Positions 52,626 through 62,030 of a stretch of 64,000 nucleotides of DNA are shown here, piece by piece. The stretch covers positions 248,001 to 312,000 of the forward strand of contig NZ_PZYY01000007.1 in NCBI RefSeq assembly GCF_003047265.1. The letters run 5' to 3'. The DNA comes from Nocardioides terrigena. GTDB taxonomy: Bacteria > Actinomycetota > Actinomycetes > Propionibacteriales > Nocardioidaceae. A model generated the notes under the pieces. It was not told where the DNA came from and did not search any database. It saw nothing but the letters and a program-made list of their open reading frames with translations. Within the stretch, counting starts at the first letter, position 1; every line of letters begins with the position of its first letter. The translations under genes and the position numbers were made by a program.

Positions 52626-52754
52626 TCACAGGTCGCGGTGGACGGACTCCGGCTCCTCGCCCTGGTAGCGGTTGATGTTCCAGATCGCGACGGCCAGCCC
52701 GCCCCACAGGACGGCCATGGCGATCAGCATCATGATGATGGCGGAGGTCGACAT
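52626..52754 (-). CDS. metS: MetS-type small subunit of a sodium symporter
   Basis: 42 residues: one membrane helix (about 5-26) followed by WNINRYQGEEPESVHRDL. The pattern and position just after an NSS-type transporter are those of MetS, the small subunit needed with MetP for methionine and alanine uptake in corynebacteria. The ATG overlaps the transporter stop (TGATG), so they are coupled. Too short to be found by size alone; context makes it real. Confidence 0.85.
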   Translation of the reverse strand: MSTSAIIMMLIAMAVLWGGLAVAIWNINRYQGEEPESVHRDL

Positions 52755-54301
52755 CAGGAGCTCCTCTCGTCCTTCTGGGCCTGGACCTCGGGATCGCCGA
52801 GGAAGGTGCTGTCCCGCCACGGCACCCGGGCGAGCAGGAAGCCGATCACGGCCACGGCGACCGCCAGCCCCCACCCGAGGGTGACGAGCATCCAGGTCGG
52901 GTAGCCCTCGTAGGGCTCCTGGAGGTTGTCGATGAACTCGTTGACCAGGATGAAGGTCAGTGCCGCCGGCGCGACGATCCCGATCAGCCACTGCCACCAG
53001 GTGCCGACCTGGACCGAGCCGTCGCGATTGAGGTGCTCGCGCAGGAGACCCGTCTTGTGGAACACCCAGGACAGGGCGAGCATGCTGGCCACGGCGACCA
53101 CGAGGATGCCGAACCGGTTGATGAAGTGGTCGATGATGTCGAGCACGTAGACCCCGGTGGTGGTGCCCAGCAGGACGATGCTGATCAGGGCAGCGGGCAC
53201 GCCCACCGCCATCGAGGCGCCGATGCGGGACATCTCGAACTTGTCGCGCACTCCGGAGATCACGACCTCGATCACGCTGACCAGGGACGTCACGCCGGCC
53301 ACGACGAGCGAGCCGAAGAACAGCACGCCGATCAGTGCCCCGGCGGGCGCCTCGTTGATGATCGCGGGGAAGGCGATGAAGGCCAGCCCGAGGCCGTCGG
53401 TCGCCACCTCGTCGACAGCGACGCCCGACGCCGAGGCCATGAAGCCCAGGGCGGCGAAGACGCCGATGCCGGCGAGCAGCTCGAAGCCCGAGTTGGCGAA
53501 GCCGACCACGAGCCCGGAGCCGGTCATGTCGCTGCGTCGCCCGACGTACGACGCGTAGGTGATCATGATGCCGAAGCCGACGGAGAGCGAGAAGAAGATC
53601 TGTCCGTAGGCAGCGATCCACACGCTGGTCTCTCCCAGCGCGCTCCAGTCGGGGGTGAACAGCGCGTCGAGGCCCACCGAGGCGCCGTCGAGTGTCAGGG
53701 CCACCACGACCAGCGCGATGAACGCGACGAAGAGGACCGGGATGAAGACCACCGACGCTGCGCCGATGCCCTTCTGGACGCCCAGGGCCATGATGGCGAG
53801 GACGGCGACCCAGACCAGGACCAGCGGGACGGTCACGCCGCTGACGAAGTCGAGCCCCACGCCGGGGTCGCCCGCCTGGAGGTAGTCGCCGAAGAGGAAG
53901 GCCTCGGGGTCGTCGCCCCAGGCCTTGTCCAGCGAGAAGAACGCGTAGCGGGCCGCCCATGCGATGACCGCGGCGTAGTAGACGGCGATCACGAAGCAGA
54001 TGCCGACCTGCCACCAGCCCAGGCCCTCGGCCGAGCGGTGTGCCCGACGGAAGGACAGCGGGGCGGAGCCGCGGTAGCGGTGGCCGAGACCGTAGTCGAG
54101 CAGCAGGAACGGCAGTCCTGCGGTGAGGAGGGCGATGAGGTAGGGGATGATGAAGGCCCCGCCGCCGTTCTCGTACGCGACGTACGGGAAGCGCCAGATG
54201 TTGCCCAGCCCGACGGCGGACCCGATGGCGGCGAGGATGAAGACCTTGCGGGAGCTGAACGCCCCACGGTGCTCCTCGGAGTGCTCGACTGCTGCGCTCA
54301 C
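52754..54301 (-). CDS. metP: Sodium-dependent NSS-family transporter (MetP-like)
   Basis: 515 residues with 12 membrane helices. The N-terminal helix has the NSS signature AIGSAVGLGNIWRFPYVAYENGGGAF and later LLDYGLGHRYRG. With the MetS-like subunit downstream, it is probably a Na+-driven methionine or alanine importer. The frame continues upstream, but the GTG at 54301 is preceded by GAGGAGG, so it is the start. A hairpin for the fad operon lies in the gap before it. Confidence 0.92.
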   Translation of the reverse strand: MSAAVEHSEEHRGAFSSRKVFILAAIGSAVGLGNIWRFPYVAYENGGGAFIIPYLIALLTAGLPFLLLDYGLGHRYRGSAPLSFRRAHRSAEGLGWWQVGICFVIAVYYAAVIAWAARYAFFSLDKAWGDDPEAFLFGDYLQAGDPGVGLDFVSGVTVPLVLVWVAVLAIMALGVQKGIGAASVVFIPVLFVAFIALVVVALTLDGASVGLDALFTPDWSALGETSVWIAAYGQIFFSLSVGFGIMITYASYVGRRSDMTGSGLVVGFANSGFELLAGIGVFAALGFMASASGVAVDEVATDGLGLAFIAFPAIINEAPAGALIGVLFFGSLVVAGVTSLVSVIEVVISGVRDKFEMSRIGASMAVGVPAALISIVLLGTTTGVYVLDIIDHFINRFGILVVAVASMLALSWVFHKTGLLREHLNRDGSVQVGTWWQWLIGIVAPAALTFILVNEFIDNLQEPYEGYPTWMLVTLGWGLAVAVAVIGFLLARVPWRDSTFLGDPEVQAQKDERSS

Positions 54302-54386
54302 GTGTGCCTCCTCGGTGATGACGACCAGGCCCTCAGCATGCCAGAGGTGGAGCCCTCCTGGCCGCCCCCGACGGGTGTGTGGAAAG

Positions 54387-54425
54387 CGCGAGGGCGCCCG
54401 ACCTGAGTGGTCGGACGCCCTCGCG
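54387..54425 (-). terminator. Hairpin terminator of the fadA-fadB operon
   Basis: On the minus strand the stem pairs CGCGAGGGCG with CGCCCTCGCG and, inside, CCGACC with GGTCGG, with one mismatch (17 paired positions) and a 5-base loop. The strand reads CTTTCC after the stem, so it ends transcripts coming from fadB. Confidence 0.85.
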
Positions 54426-54446
54426 GTGGAGCAGTGGGTCGATGGA

Positions 54447-56549
54447 TCAGTGGAAACGCTTGCCGTTGACCTTCTCGGAGATGCCCGCGATGTCGAGCAG
54501 CATGGTGAGTCCGCCGTTCCAGAACGAGAAGCCGGCACCGGTGATCATCGCCAGGTCGAGGTCCTCGGGCGCGGCGACGACACCCTCGTCGAGCATCAGC
54601 TGCGCCTCCTGGGCCAGGCCGGCGAGGACGCGCTCGCGCACCTCGGGCGCCGTCAGCACGACGGGCGACTCCGGCTTCTCCAGCAGCGCCTCGACCTCGG
54701 GGTCGATGGACAGGTCGGGGGCGTAGTAGGAGCCCTTCTTGGTCGCCACCACGCGCTCGAGCGCGGGGGAGACGTAGAAGCGCTCCGGGAACGCCCGGTG
54801 CAACGTCTCGTTGTTGTGCAGCGCGATCGCCGGGCCGACGAGCGAGAGCAGCATGAAGGGCGGCATCGGGGCGACGCCCGCGAAGGCGCCGTCCGCGACG
54901 GCCACCGGGGTGCCCTCGTCGACGATCCGGCCGACCTCGCCCATGAAGCGGCCGAGGAGGCGGTTGACGATGAAGGACGGGCTGTCCTTGACCAGGATGG
55001 TCGTCTTCTTGAGCGCCTTGCCGGTCGCGAAGGCCGTGGCCAGCGTGGCGTCGTCGGTCTGCTCGCCCCGGACGATCTCGAGCAGCGGCATCACCGCGAC
55101 CGGGTTGAAGAAGTGGAAGCCCACGACCCGCTCGGGGTGCTCGAGGTCGGCGGCCATCTCGGTGATCGACAGCGACGAGGTGTTGGTCGCAAGCACGCAC
55201 TCGGCCGCCACGACCTTCTCCACGTCGGCGAAGACGGACTTCTTGACCGACATCTCCTCGAAGACGGCCTCGATCACGAAGTCGGCGTCACCGAACGCGG
55301 CCTGCTTGTCGGTCGCACCGGTGACCAGGGCCTTGTGGCGGTTGGCCTTGTCCTGGTTGTAGCCGCGGCCCTTGGCGAGCAGCTTGTCGATCTCGGCGTG
55401 CACGTAGGCGACGCCCTTGTCGGCGCGCTCCTGGTCGAGGTCGGTGAGGACCACGGGCACCTCGAGGCGGCGTACGAACAGCAGCGCGAGCTGGCTGGCC
55501 ATCAGGCCGGCGCCGACGATGCCGACCTTGGTGACCGGGCGGGCCAGCGCCTTGTCCGGCGCGCCCGCGGGGCGCTTGGCCCGCTTCTGCACGAGGTCGA
55601 AGGCGTAGAGGCTGGCGATCAGCTCGGGCGTCCGGGACATCGCCTCGAGGGCGTCGTCCTCGGCCGCGAAGCCCGCGTCACGGTCGGCGTCCCGGGCGCC
55701 GGCGATCAGCTCGACGGCCTTGCGCGCGGCCGGGGAGGCCCCGCCGGTCTTGGACTGCACGATGCCCTCGGCGCGCGCGACGGCGGCGTCCCAGGCGTCC
55801 TTGTCGACCACCGGCCGCTCCACCGTGACCTTCCCCGCCAGCACGTCGGCCGCCCAGAGCAGCGACTGCTCGAGGAAGTCGGCGCCGCCGAAGACGGCGT
55901 CGGCCAGCCCGAAGTCGTACGCCGCCCGGCCGCCCAGCGTCTTGCCGTTGTTGAGCGGGTTCTCGAGGATCAGCGTGACGGCCTTGTCGGCACCGACGAG
56001 CTGCGGCACGAGGTAGGCGCCGCCCCAGCCGGGGACCAGGCCGAGCATGACCTCGGGCAGGCCCAGGGCCGGCGCGGAGTCCATGACGGTGCGGTAGGTG
56101 CAGTGCAGGGCGACCTCGAGGCCGCCGCCGAGCGCGAGCCCGTTGATGAACCCGAAGGACGGCTTGCCGCCCTCGCCCAGCTTGCGGAACACCGCGTGCC
56201 CGAGCTCGGCCACGACGCGCACGGCGTCGGGGCCACCACCCTGGATGGAGGTGAGGTCGGCGCCGGCGGCCAGGATGAACGGCTTGCCGGTCACGCCGAT
56301 CGCGGTGACCGTGTCGTCGGCGAGCGCCTCGTCGATGGCGGCGTTGAGCGCCAGCAGCGAGCGGGGCCCGAAGGTGTTGGGCCGGGTGTGGTCCTCGCCG
56401 TTGTCGAGGGTGATCAGGCCGATCGTGGCGGCGGTGCCGTCGACGGGCGGCAGGGTGACCTTGCGCAGGTGGGCGGCGGTCACGCGCTCGGCGTCGGAGG
56501 AGATCTCCTCGGCGCGGGCGAGGAGGGCGGAGATGTCGGGGGTGCTCAC
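54447..56549 (-). CDS. fadB: Fatty acid oxidation alpha subunit (enoyl-CoA hydratase / 3-hydroxyacyl-CoA dehydrogenase)
   Basis: 700 residues. N-terminal crotonase domain (about 20-290) with the NGLALGGGLEVALHC oxyanion region (about 140-154) and LGLVPGWGG; C-terminal NAD-binding dehydrogenase with KVGIVGAGLMASQLA (about 345) and ATNTSSLSI, then two HAD helix domains. The crotonase Glu in GLEVALH is kept. It hydrates and oxidises enoyl-CoA in beta-oxidation. GTG start at 56549 overlaps the fadA stop by 4 bases, so the two subunits are coupled. Confidence 0.95.
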   Translation of the reverse strand: MSTPDISALLARAEEISSDAERVTAAHLRKVTLPPVDGTAATIGLITLDNGEDHTRPNTFGPRSLLALNAAIDEALADDTVTAIGVTGKPFILAAGADLTSIQGGGPDAVRVVAELGHAVFRKLGEGGKPSFGFINGLALGGGLEVALHCTYRTVMDSAPALGLPEVMLGLVPGWGGAYLVPQLVGADKAVTLILENPLNNGKTLGGRAAYDFGLADAVFGGADFLEQSLLWAADVLAGKVTVERPVVDKDAWDAAVARAEGIVQSKTGGASPAARKAVELIAGARDADRDAGFAAEDDALEAMSRTPELIASLYAFDLVQKRAKRPAGAPDKALARPVTKVGIVGAGLMASQLALLFVRRLEVPVVLTDLDQERADKGVAYVHAEIDKLLAKGRGYNQDKANRHKALVTGATDKQAAFGDADFVIEAVFEEMSVKKSVFADVEKVVAAECVLATNTSSLSITEMAADLEHPERVVGFHFFNPVAVMPLLEIVRGEQTDDATLATAFATGKALKKTTILVKDSPSFIVNRLLGRFMGEVGRIVDEGTPVAVADGAFAGVAPMPPFMLLSLVGPAIALHNNETLHRAFPERFYVSPALERVVATKKGSYYAPDLSIDPEVEALLEKPESPVVLTAPEVRERVLAGLAQEAQLMLDEGVVAAPEDLDLAMITGAGFSFWNGGLTMLLDIAGISEKVNGKRFH

Positions 56550-57769
56550 TTGCTGTCTCCGTTCGAGTCGGTGGTGTCGGCGCCGGTCCAGTGCGGGTTC
56601 TCCCAGATCACGGTGCCGCCCATGCCGATGCCGATGCACATGGTGGTGAGGCCGTAGCGGACCTCGGGGCGCTCCTCGAACTGGCGGGCCAGCTGGGTCA
56701 TCAGGCGCACGCCGGACGAGGCCAGCGGGTGGCCCATGGCGATGGCCCCGCCGTAGGGGTTGACGCGGGTGTCGTCGTCGGCGATGCCGAAGTGCTCGAG
56801 GAAGGCGAGCACCTGGACGGCGAACGCCTCGTTGACCTCGAAGGCCTGGATGTCGTCGATGGTCAGGCCGGCCTGCGACAGCGCCTTCTCGGTGGCCGGG
56901 ATCGGACCGGCGCCCATCACCTCGGGCTCGACGCCGACGAAGGAGAAGGACACCAGGCGCATCCGGACCGGGAGGCCGAGCTCGCGCGCGGTCTCCTCGT
57001 CGGCCAGCAGGGCCGCGGTGGCGCCGTCGTTGATGCCCGCGGCGTTGCCGGCGGTCACCTTGCCGTGGGCGCGGAACGGGGTCTTGAGGCCCGCCAGCGT
57101 CTCCATCGTGGTCTCGGGGCGCATCGGCTCGTCGCTCGTCGCGAGGCCCCAGCCGGCCTCGGCGGAGCGGGTCGCGACCGGGACGAGGTCGCGCTGCAGC
57201 GAGCCCGCGTCGTACGCCGCCTTGGTCTTCTGCTGGGAGCGCACGGCGTAGGTGTCGACGCGCTCCTTGGTGATCGTGGGGTAGCGGTCGTGGAGGTTCT
57301 CCGCGGTCTTGCCCATCACGAGGGCGTCGGGGTTGACGATCCGCTCGGAGAGGATCCGCGGGTTGGGGTCCACGCCCTCACCCATGGGGTGGCGGCCCAT
57401 GTGCTCGACGCCGCCGGCGATGGCGACGTCGTAGGCACCGAAGGCGATGCCGGAGGCGGTGGTGGTCACCGCGGTCATGGCGCCCGCGCACATCCGGTCG
57501 ATGGCGAAGCCGGGGACGCTCTGCGGCAGGCCGGCCAGCAGGGCGGCGGTGCGCCCGATGGTCAGGCCCTGGTCGCCGATCTGGGTGGTCGCGGCGATGG
57601 CCACCTCGTCGACCCGCTCGGGCGGCAGGGACGGGTTGCGACGCAGGAGGTCGCGGATGCACTTGATGACGAGGTCGTCGGCACGCGTCTCGGCGTACTG
57701 GCCCTTGGCCTTGCCGAACGGGGTGCGCACGCCGTCGACGAAGACGACCTCTCGCAGCTGACGGGGCAC
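56546..57769 (-). CDS. fadA: Acetyl-CoA C-acyltransferase (beta-oxidation thiolase)
   Basis: 407 residues. The nucleophilic cysteine is in DRMCAGAMTAV (about residue 94), the second site in GHPLASSGVR and the last in CIGIGMGG. Cleaves 3-ketoacyl-CoA to acetyl-CoA and a shorter acyl-CoA. The GTG start at 57769 follows CAGGAG by six bases. Its promoter region holds a palindrome typical of TetR-type fatty-acid regulators. Confidence 0.95.
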   Translation of the reverse strand: MPRQLREVVFVDGVRTPFGKAKGQYAETRADDLVIKCIRDLLRRNPSLPPERVDEVAIAATTQIGDQGLTIGRTAALLAGLPQSVPGFAIDRMCAGAMTAVTTTASGIAFGAYDVAIAGGVEHMGRHPMGEGVDPNPRILSERIVNPDALVMGKTAENLHDRYPTITKERVDTYAVRSQQKTKAAYDAGSLQRDLVPVATRSAEAGWGLATSDEPMRPETTMETLAGLKTPFRAHGKVTAGNAAGINDGATAALLADEETARELGLPVRMRLVSFSFVGVEPEVMGAGPIPATEKALSQAGLTIDDIQAFEVNEAFAVQVLAFLEHFGIADDDTRVNPYGGAIAMGHPLASSGVRLMTQLARQFEERPEVRYGLTTMCIGIGMGGTVIWENPHWTGADTTDSNGDSK

Positions 57770-57820
57770 GGGTTCTCCTGGTCGTGTGGGGATGGGGAGA
57801 GGGGGTGGAGCGGGCGCTAC

Positions 57821-57836
57821 GTTACCCCTCGGTAAC
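57821..57836. promoter_or_regulatory. Palindromic operator before fadA
   Basis: GTTACC-CCTC-GGTAAC has perfect 6-base arms and lies 51 bases before the fadA GTG. It resembles operators of TetR-type regulators of fatty acid degradation, but no such regulator is in the window. Confidence 0.6.
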
Positions 57837-57887
57837 AAGATCGTGTCAGCAACCCGGGTGTGTGCCCGCTCACGCCGCGGTCCTCAC

Positions 57888-57893
57888 TAGGCT
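57888..57893 (+). promoter_or_regulatory. -10 box (TAGGCT) of the PAC2 gene
   Basis: TAGGCT ends six bases before the ATG at 57900, no ribosome site. Confidence 0.6.
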
Positions 57894-57899
57894 GGGGGC

Positions 57900-58826
57900 A
57901 TGTCAGAACCCTCCCGGCTGGTGCACATCGTCGACGACGTCGAGGGGGTCGTCGACCCCGGCGGGCTCACGATGGTGGTCGTGCTCACCGGCTTCCTCGA
58001 CGCGGGCCAGTCCGCGGAGGTCGCCGCCCGTCACCTCCGGTCGCTGTCGGAGGGTCGCGTCGTCGCCACCTTCGACGTCGACGCCCTCCACGACTACCGC
58101 GCCCGGCGGCCTCCCGTCGCCTTCGTCCGCGACCACTACGAGGGCTACGAGGCGCCGCGCCTGGTCGTCCGCGCGCTCGAGGACGCCGGCGGCCAGCCCT
58201 ACCTCCTCCTCACGGGCCCCGAGCCCGACATCCGCTGGGAGGGCTTCGCCCGCGCCGTGCGCGAGGTCGTCGAGCGCTTCGACGTACGCCGCGTGGTCAG
58301 CCTGGGCGCCGTCCCGATGGCCGTCCCGCACACGCGCCCGATCGCGGTCACCCCGCACGCCAACCGGGCCGAGCTGCTGACCGGGGAGAGCCCGTGGCGC
58401 GGCGAGCTCCGGGTGCCCTCCAGCGCCCAGTCGTTGCTGGAGATCAGGCTGGGCGAGTGGGGCCACGACGCCCTCGGTTACGTCGTGCACATCCCGCACT
58501 ACCTGGCCCAGATGGAGTACCCGCAGGCCGCGACCGTCCTGCTCGAGCAGCTCGAGCTCGGCGGCCACCTCGCCTTCGACCTCGCCGACCTGCGGGAGGC
58601 GGCCGAGATCACCGAGACCGAGATCGAGCGCTACCTCTCCTCGCACGACGAGGTCAACGAGGTCGTGCACGGCCTCGAGCGCCAGTACGACGCGTTCCGC
58701 GACGCCGAGGAGTCCGGCAGCTCGCTGCTGGCCGCCGACCAGCCGCTGCCGACGGGCGAGGAGATCGGCGAGCAGTTCGAGCAGTTCCTCGCCGGGCTCG
58801 ACGACGAGAAGGGTGAGGAGCGCTGA
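57900..58826 (+). CDS. PAC2 family protein (proteasome assembly chaperone-like)
   Basis: 308 residues. The PAC2 domain opens VVVLTGFLDAGQSAEVAARHL and includes LLLTGPEPDIRWEGFARAV, VVSLGAVPMAVPHTRP and GVYVVHIPHYLAQMEYPQA-like blocks (GYVVHIPHYL). Actinobacteria have a proteasome, and PAC2 proteins are linked to it in archaea and eukaryotes, but a chaperone role here is only inferred. The tail is acidic. The stop overlaps the thioesterase start by one base (TGATG). Confidence 0.9.
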   Translation: MSEPSRLVHIVDDVEGVVDPGGLTMVVVLTGFLDAGQSAEVAARHLRSLSEGRVVATFDVDALHDYRARRPPVAFVRDHYEGYEAPRLVVRALEDAGGQPYLLLTGPEPDIRWEGFARAVREVVERFDVRRVVSLGAVPMAVPHTRPIAVTPHANRAELLTGESPWRGELRVPSSAQSLLEIRLGEWGHDALGYVVHIPHYLAQMEYPQAATVLLEQLELGGHLAFDLADLREAAEITETEIERYLSSHDEVNEVVHGLERQYDAFRDAEESGSSLLAADQPLPTGEEIGEQFEQFLAGLDDEKGEER

Positions 58827-59686
58827 TGGCCGGCTCAGCCGAGGAGCTCGTCTCCCTGCTCGTGCTCGAGGAGCTCGACGTCGACCTCTTCCGGGGGATG
58901 CAGGCCGACACCTCCCGCCAGCGCGTCTTCGGTGGCCAGGTGGCCGCACAGTCCGTGGTGGCCGCCAACCGCAGCGTCGACGACGCGTTCGTCATGCACT
59001 CGCTGCACTCCTACTTCCTGCGCCCCGGCGACCCGGCCGTGCCGATCATCTACGACGTCGAGCGCATCCGCGACGGCCGCTCCTTCGCCACCCGGCGGGT
59101 GATGGCCCGCCAGCACGGCCGACCGATCTACTACCTGACCGCCAACTTCCAGAAGCCGGAGGACGGCTTCGAGCACCAGGACCTGATGCCGGACGTGGTC
59201 GGGCCCGACCGGGGCGTCCGGATGGCCGACCTGGCGGGCCAACGCGGTCCCGAGGCCGCCCAGGAGTGGGAGCGGGAGTGGTCGGCGCTCGACGTGCGCT
59301 ACCTCGGGACGTCCACCATGGGCTTGCCCGAGGACCCCGGACACCCGGCCCGCGCCCAGCTGTGGATCCGGATCGCCGGCGACCTCGACGACGACCCGCT
59401 GACCCACCAGGCAGCGTTCACCTACGCCAGCGACCTGACCCTGCTCGGGGCCGCCCTCGTCCCGCACGGGGTCAACTTCGGGACGCCGGGCATGCAGATG
59501 GCGTCGCTGGACCACACCGTGTGGTTCCACCGGCCGTTCCGGGCCGACCGCTGGTGGCTCTACGACCAGGTGTCGCCCACCGCGGTGGGTGGACGCGGGC
59601 TCGCCACCGCGCGGGTCTTCACCGAGGACGGCACCCTGGTGGCGACCGTCGCGCAGGAGGGCCTGATCCGCCACCGCGCGAGCTGA
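58826..59686 (+). CDS. tesB: Acyl-CoA thioesterase II
   Basis: 286 residues with two hot-dog domains. The N-terminal half has FGGQVAAQSVVAAN and the family HSLHSYFLRPGDP; the C-terminal half has ASLDHTVWFHRPFRADRWWLYD and GGRGLATARVFTEDG, with the catalytic Asp in SLDH. It hydrolyses medium- to long-chain acyl-CoA. Coupled to PAC2; it lies among beta-oxidation genes, where it could release coenzyme A. Confidence 0.94.
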   Translation: MAGSAEELVSLLVLEELDVDLFRGMQADTSRQRVFGGQVAAQSVVAANRSVDDAFVMHSLHSYFLRPGDPAVPIIYDVERIRDGRSFATRRVMARQHGRPIYYLTANFQKPEDGFEHQDLMPDVVGPDRGVRMADLAGQRGPEAAQEWEREWSALDVRYLGTSTMGLPEDPGHPARAQLWIRIAGDLDDDPLTHQAAFTYASDLTLLGAALVPHGVNFGTPGMQMASLDHTVWFHRPFRADRWWLYDQVSPTAVGGRGLATARVFTEDGTLVATVAQEGLIRHRAS

Positions 59687-59753
59687 GCGGGGCGCCCCGG
59701 AGCGCGACCATCAGGTTCGGACGCCCCGCCGCTGAGCGGGCCACCGGACCGGC

Positions 59754-60638
59754 TCAGGCCGGCGTGGCCCGGCCGAGCAGGTGCGGCGAGCCGTCACGGG
59801 GGTCGCGCAGGGCGAACGTGTGCACGCCGCCCTCCGCGGTGTCCGCGAACGTGACCGTCCCCGGCAGCAGGACCGGCCTCTTGAAGACGGCCTCCACCGT
59901 GACCGCGTCGGGAAGGCGGTTCTCGATGGCCGCCACCGACCGCGCCAGGGTCCACATCCCGTGCGCGATCTGCCGCGGGAACCCCAGGGCCCTCGCCGTC
60001 AGCGGGTGCAGGTGGATGGGGTTGAAGTCGCCGGAGACCCTGGCGTAGCGGCGTCCCAGGTCGCCGGGCAGTCGCCACTCGGCACCTCCCGACGGGGCAC
60101 CCTCGACCACCAGTCCGCCGGCCGCGTCGTCGTCGCCCTGTCCTCGACGCAGGTAGGTCGACGTGGACTCCCAGGCGACCTCGCCGGCCGAGGTGGCGGT
60201 GGTGACGAAGTCGACCAGCGTGCCCTTGGCGTGCGGGCGCGGAGCACCCACCGAGGTCTGGAGGTCGAGCAGCTCCCCGACGACGATCGCCCGGTGCGCG
60301 ATGATCGAGTTCTCGAGGTGGACGGTCCCGATCGCGGGGTAGGGGAACGCGGGGTCGCTCATGACCGCCATGTGCAGGCCGAAGGCGAGCAGGTGCGGGT
60401 AGGGCAGCGGGACGGTGTCCTTGCGCGGGAACCCGCACACCGCGGCGTACGCGTCGACGTGCGCCCGCCGCACCTCGACGCCCTCGCGCGCGAAGGCCAA
60501 CCCGGTGAACGCCGAGGCGGGCCCCTTGCGCACGCCGGGCAGCAGGTTGACACCCGGTACGCCGGGCAGCGCGGCGCGCAGCAGGGTGCCGACCCCGCCG
60601 GGCTCGCGCGTGAGGACCGTGGGCTCGGGGGCGGTCAC
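59754..60638 (-). CDS. htdX: MaoC-like (R)-3-hydroxyacyl dehydratase (HtdX-type)
   Basis: 294 residues in a double hot-dog. The hydratase-2 motif is SGDFNPIHLHPLTARALGFPRQIAHGMW (about 205-232), with the catalytic Asp and His of DFNPIH. The partner HtdX gene lies next to fabG4 and fadA2 in mycobacteria (Rv0241c-Rv0242c-Rv0243), the same order as here. It hydrates or dehydrates 3-hydroxyacyl thioesters. GTG 60638 starts 1 base after the fabG4 stop. Confidence 0.9.
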   Translation of the reverse strand: MTAPEPTVLTREPGGVGTLLRAALPGVPGVNLLPGVRKGPASAFTGLAFAREGVEVRRAHVDAYAAVCGFPRKDTVPLPYPHLLAFGLHMAVMSDPAFPYPAIGTVHLENSIIAHRAIVVGELLDLQTSVGAPRPHAKGTLVDFVTTATSAGEVAWESTSTYLRRGQGDDDAAGGLVVEGAPSGGAEWRLPGDLGRRYARVSGDFNPIHLHPLTARALGFPRQIAHGMWTLARSVAAIENRLPDAVTVEAVFKRPVLLPGTVTFADTAEGGVHTFALRDPRDGSPHLLGRATPA

Positions 60639-60639
60639 G

Positions 60640-61974
60640 TCAGGCGCCCAGCATCATCTGGCCGCACACCCGCACGACGTTGCCGTTGACGGCGGTGGAG
60701 CCGGGGCTGGCGTACCACGCGATCGTCTCGGCCACGTCGACCGGCAGGCCGCCCTGGCTCAGCGCGTTGAGCCGCTGGCCGACCTCGCGGGTCGCGAAGG
60801 GCACGGCGGCGGTCATCGCGGTGATGATGAAGCCGGGCGCGACGGCGTTGACGGTGATCCCGTCGCGGAGGTCGTCGGCGAGGCTGTCGACGAGGCCGAT
60901 CACGCCGGCCTTGGAGGCGGCATAGTTGGTCTGGCCGACGTTGCCCGCGATCCCGGCAATGGAGGCGACGCCGATGATCCGGCCGTTGTCGTGCACCACG
61001 CCCTCGTCGAGGAGCACCCGGGTGATCCGCTCGGGGGCGGTGAGGTTGACCGCGATGACGCTCTCCCAGCGGTCGGCGGCCATGTTGGCGAGCTTCTTGT
61101 CGCGCGTGATGCCCGCGTTGTGCACGACCACGTCGACGCCGCCGTGCTCGGTGCGGAGGTGGTGGGCGATCCGCTGGGGCGCGTCCCTGGCGGTGATGTC
61201 GAGGACGAGGTGGTCGCCGTCGAGCTCGCGCATCAGGGCCTGGAGCTCGCTGGCCGCCTGCGGCACGTCGACCCCGACGACGGTGGCGCCGTCGCGGTGG
61301 AGCACCCGGGCGATCTGCTCGCCGATGCCGCGGCTGGCCCCGGTCACCAGGGCGACCTTGCCGTCCAGCGGGCGCGTCCAGTCGGCCACCGGCCCGGCGG
61401 TCGTCGCGCCGTGGGCGCCGACCCGCACCACCTGGCCGGAGACGTAGGCCGACTTGGGGGAGAGGAGGAAGGCGAGGGTGGACGCGATCGCGTCGTCGGC
61501 GCCCTCGGTCACGTGGACCAGCTGGACGGTGCCGCCCCGGCCGATCTCCTTGCCGAGCGACCGGGTGAAGCCCTCGAGGGCCCGCTGGGCGACGCGCTCG
61601 CTGCCGTTGACGGACTCCGGAGTGGTCCCCAGCACCACGACGCGCGGGCAGGTCTCGAGGCTGCGCATCAGGGGGGTGAAGAACTCCTGGAGCGCGACCA
61701 GGCCCGAGGGGTCGGTGATGCCGGTCGCGTCGAAGACCAGGGCCTTGTAGCGCTCGCCCTCCACGGCGGCCGTGGTCGAGGCGATGCCCAGGGAGTCCAG
61801 GAGGGCGGGGAGTCCCGCCGCCAGACGGCCCGCGCCGCCGACCACGACGGTGCCGGTCACGAGCGGGGCGCCGTCGGCGTACCGCTCCAGGCGGGTGGGG
61901 CTGGGCAGTCCCAGGTTCTTGGCCAGGATCCTGCCGATCGGCGAGGAGACGAAGCCCTGGTAGCGGTCACTCAT
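60640..61974 (-). CDS. fabG4: 3-oxoacyl reductase, FabG4-type high-molecular-weight SDR
   Basis: 444 residues. The N-terminal 200 residues form a flavodoxin-like domain without a nucleotide motif; the C-terminal SDR (about 205-444) has TGASRGIG, NNAG-like HNAGITRDK, and the YAASK active site. Mycobacterial FabG4 has the same plan and acts on long-chain acyl-CoA with NADH. The ATG 61974 follows GGAGG by nine bases. It is the first gene of the fabG4-htdX transcript, divergent from fadA2. Confidence 0.94.
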   Translation of the reverse strand: MSDRYQGFVSSPIGRILAKNLGLPSPTRLERYADGAPLVTGTVVVGGAGRLAAGLPALLDSLGIASTTAAVEGERYKALVFDATGITDPSGLVALQEFFTPLMRSLETCPRVVVLGTTPESVNGSERVAQRALEGFTRSLGKEIGRGGTVQLVHVTEGADDAIASTLAFLLSPKSAYVSGQVVRVGAHGATTAGPVADWTRPLDGKVALVTGASRGIGEQIARVLHRDGATVVGVDVPQAASELQALMRELDGDHLVLDITARDAPQRIAHHLRTEHGGVDVVVHNAGITRDKKLANMAADRWESVIAVNLTAPERITRVLLDEGVVHDNGRIIGVASIAGIAGNVGQTNYAASKAGVIGLVDSLADDLRDGITVNAVAPGFIITAMTAAVPFATREVGQRLNALSQGGLPVDVAETIAWYASPGSTAVNGNVVRVCGQMMLGA

Positions 61975-62030
61975 GGCGGGAGGTCCTCCGGATGACGTGG
62001 GGTGGGGTGCGGCGCACGTGCCGCTCCCAT

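Noticed and set aside
59687..59753. GCGGGGCG/CGCCCCGC pairing between tesB and htdX
   Set aside because: The loop is about 27 bases long and the stem short; not convincing as a terminator, though the convergent genes need one here.
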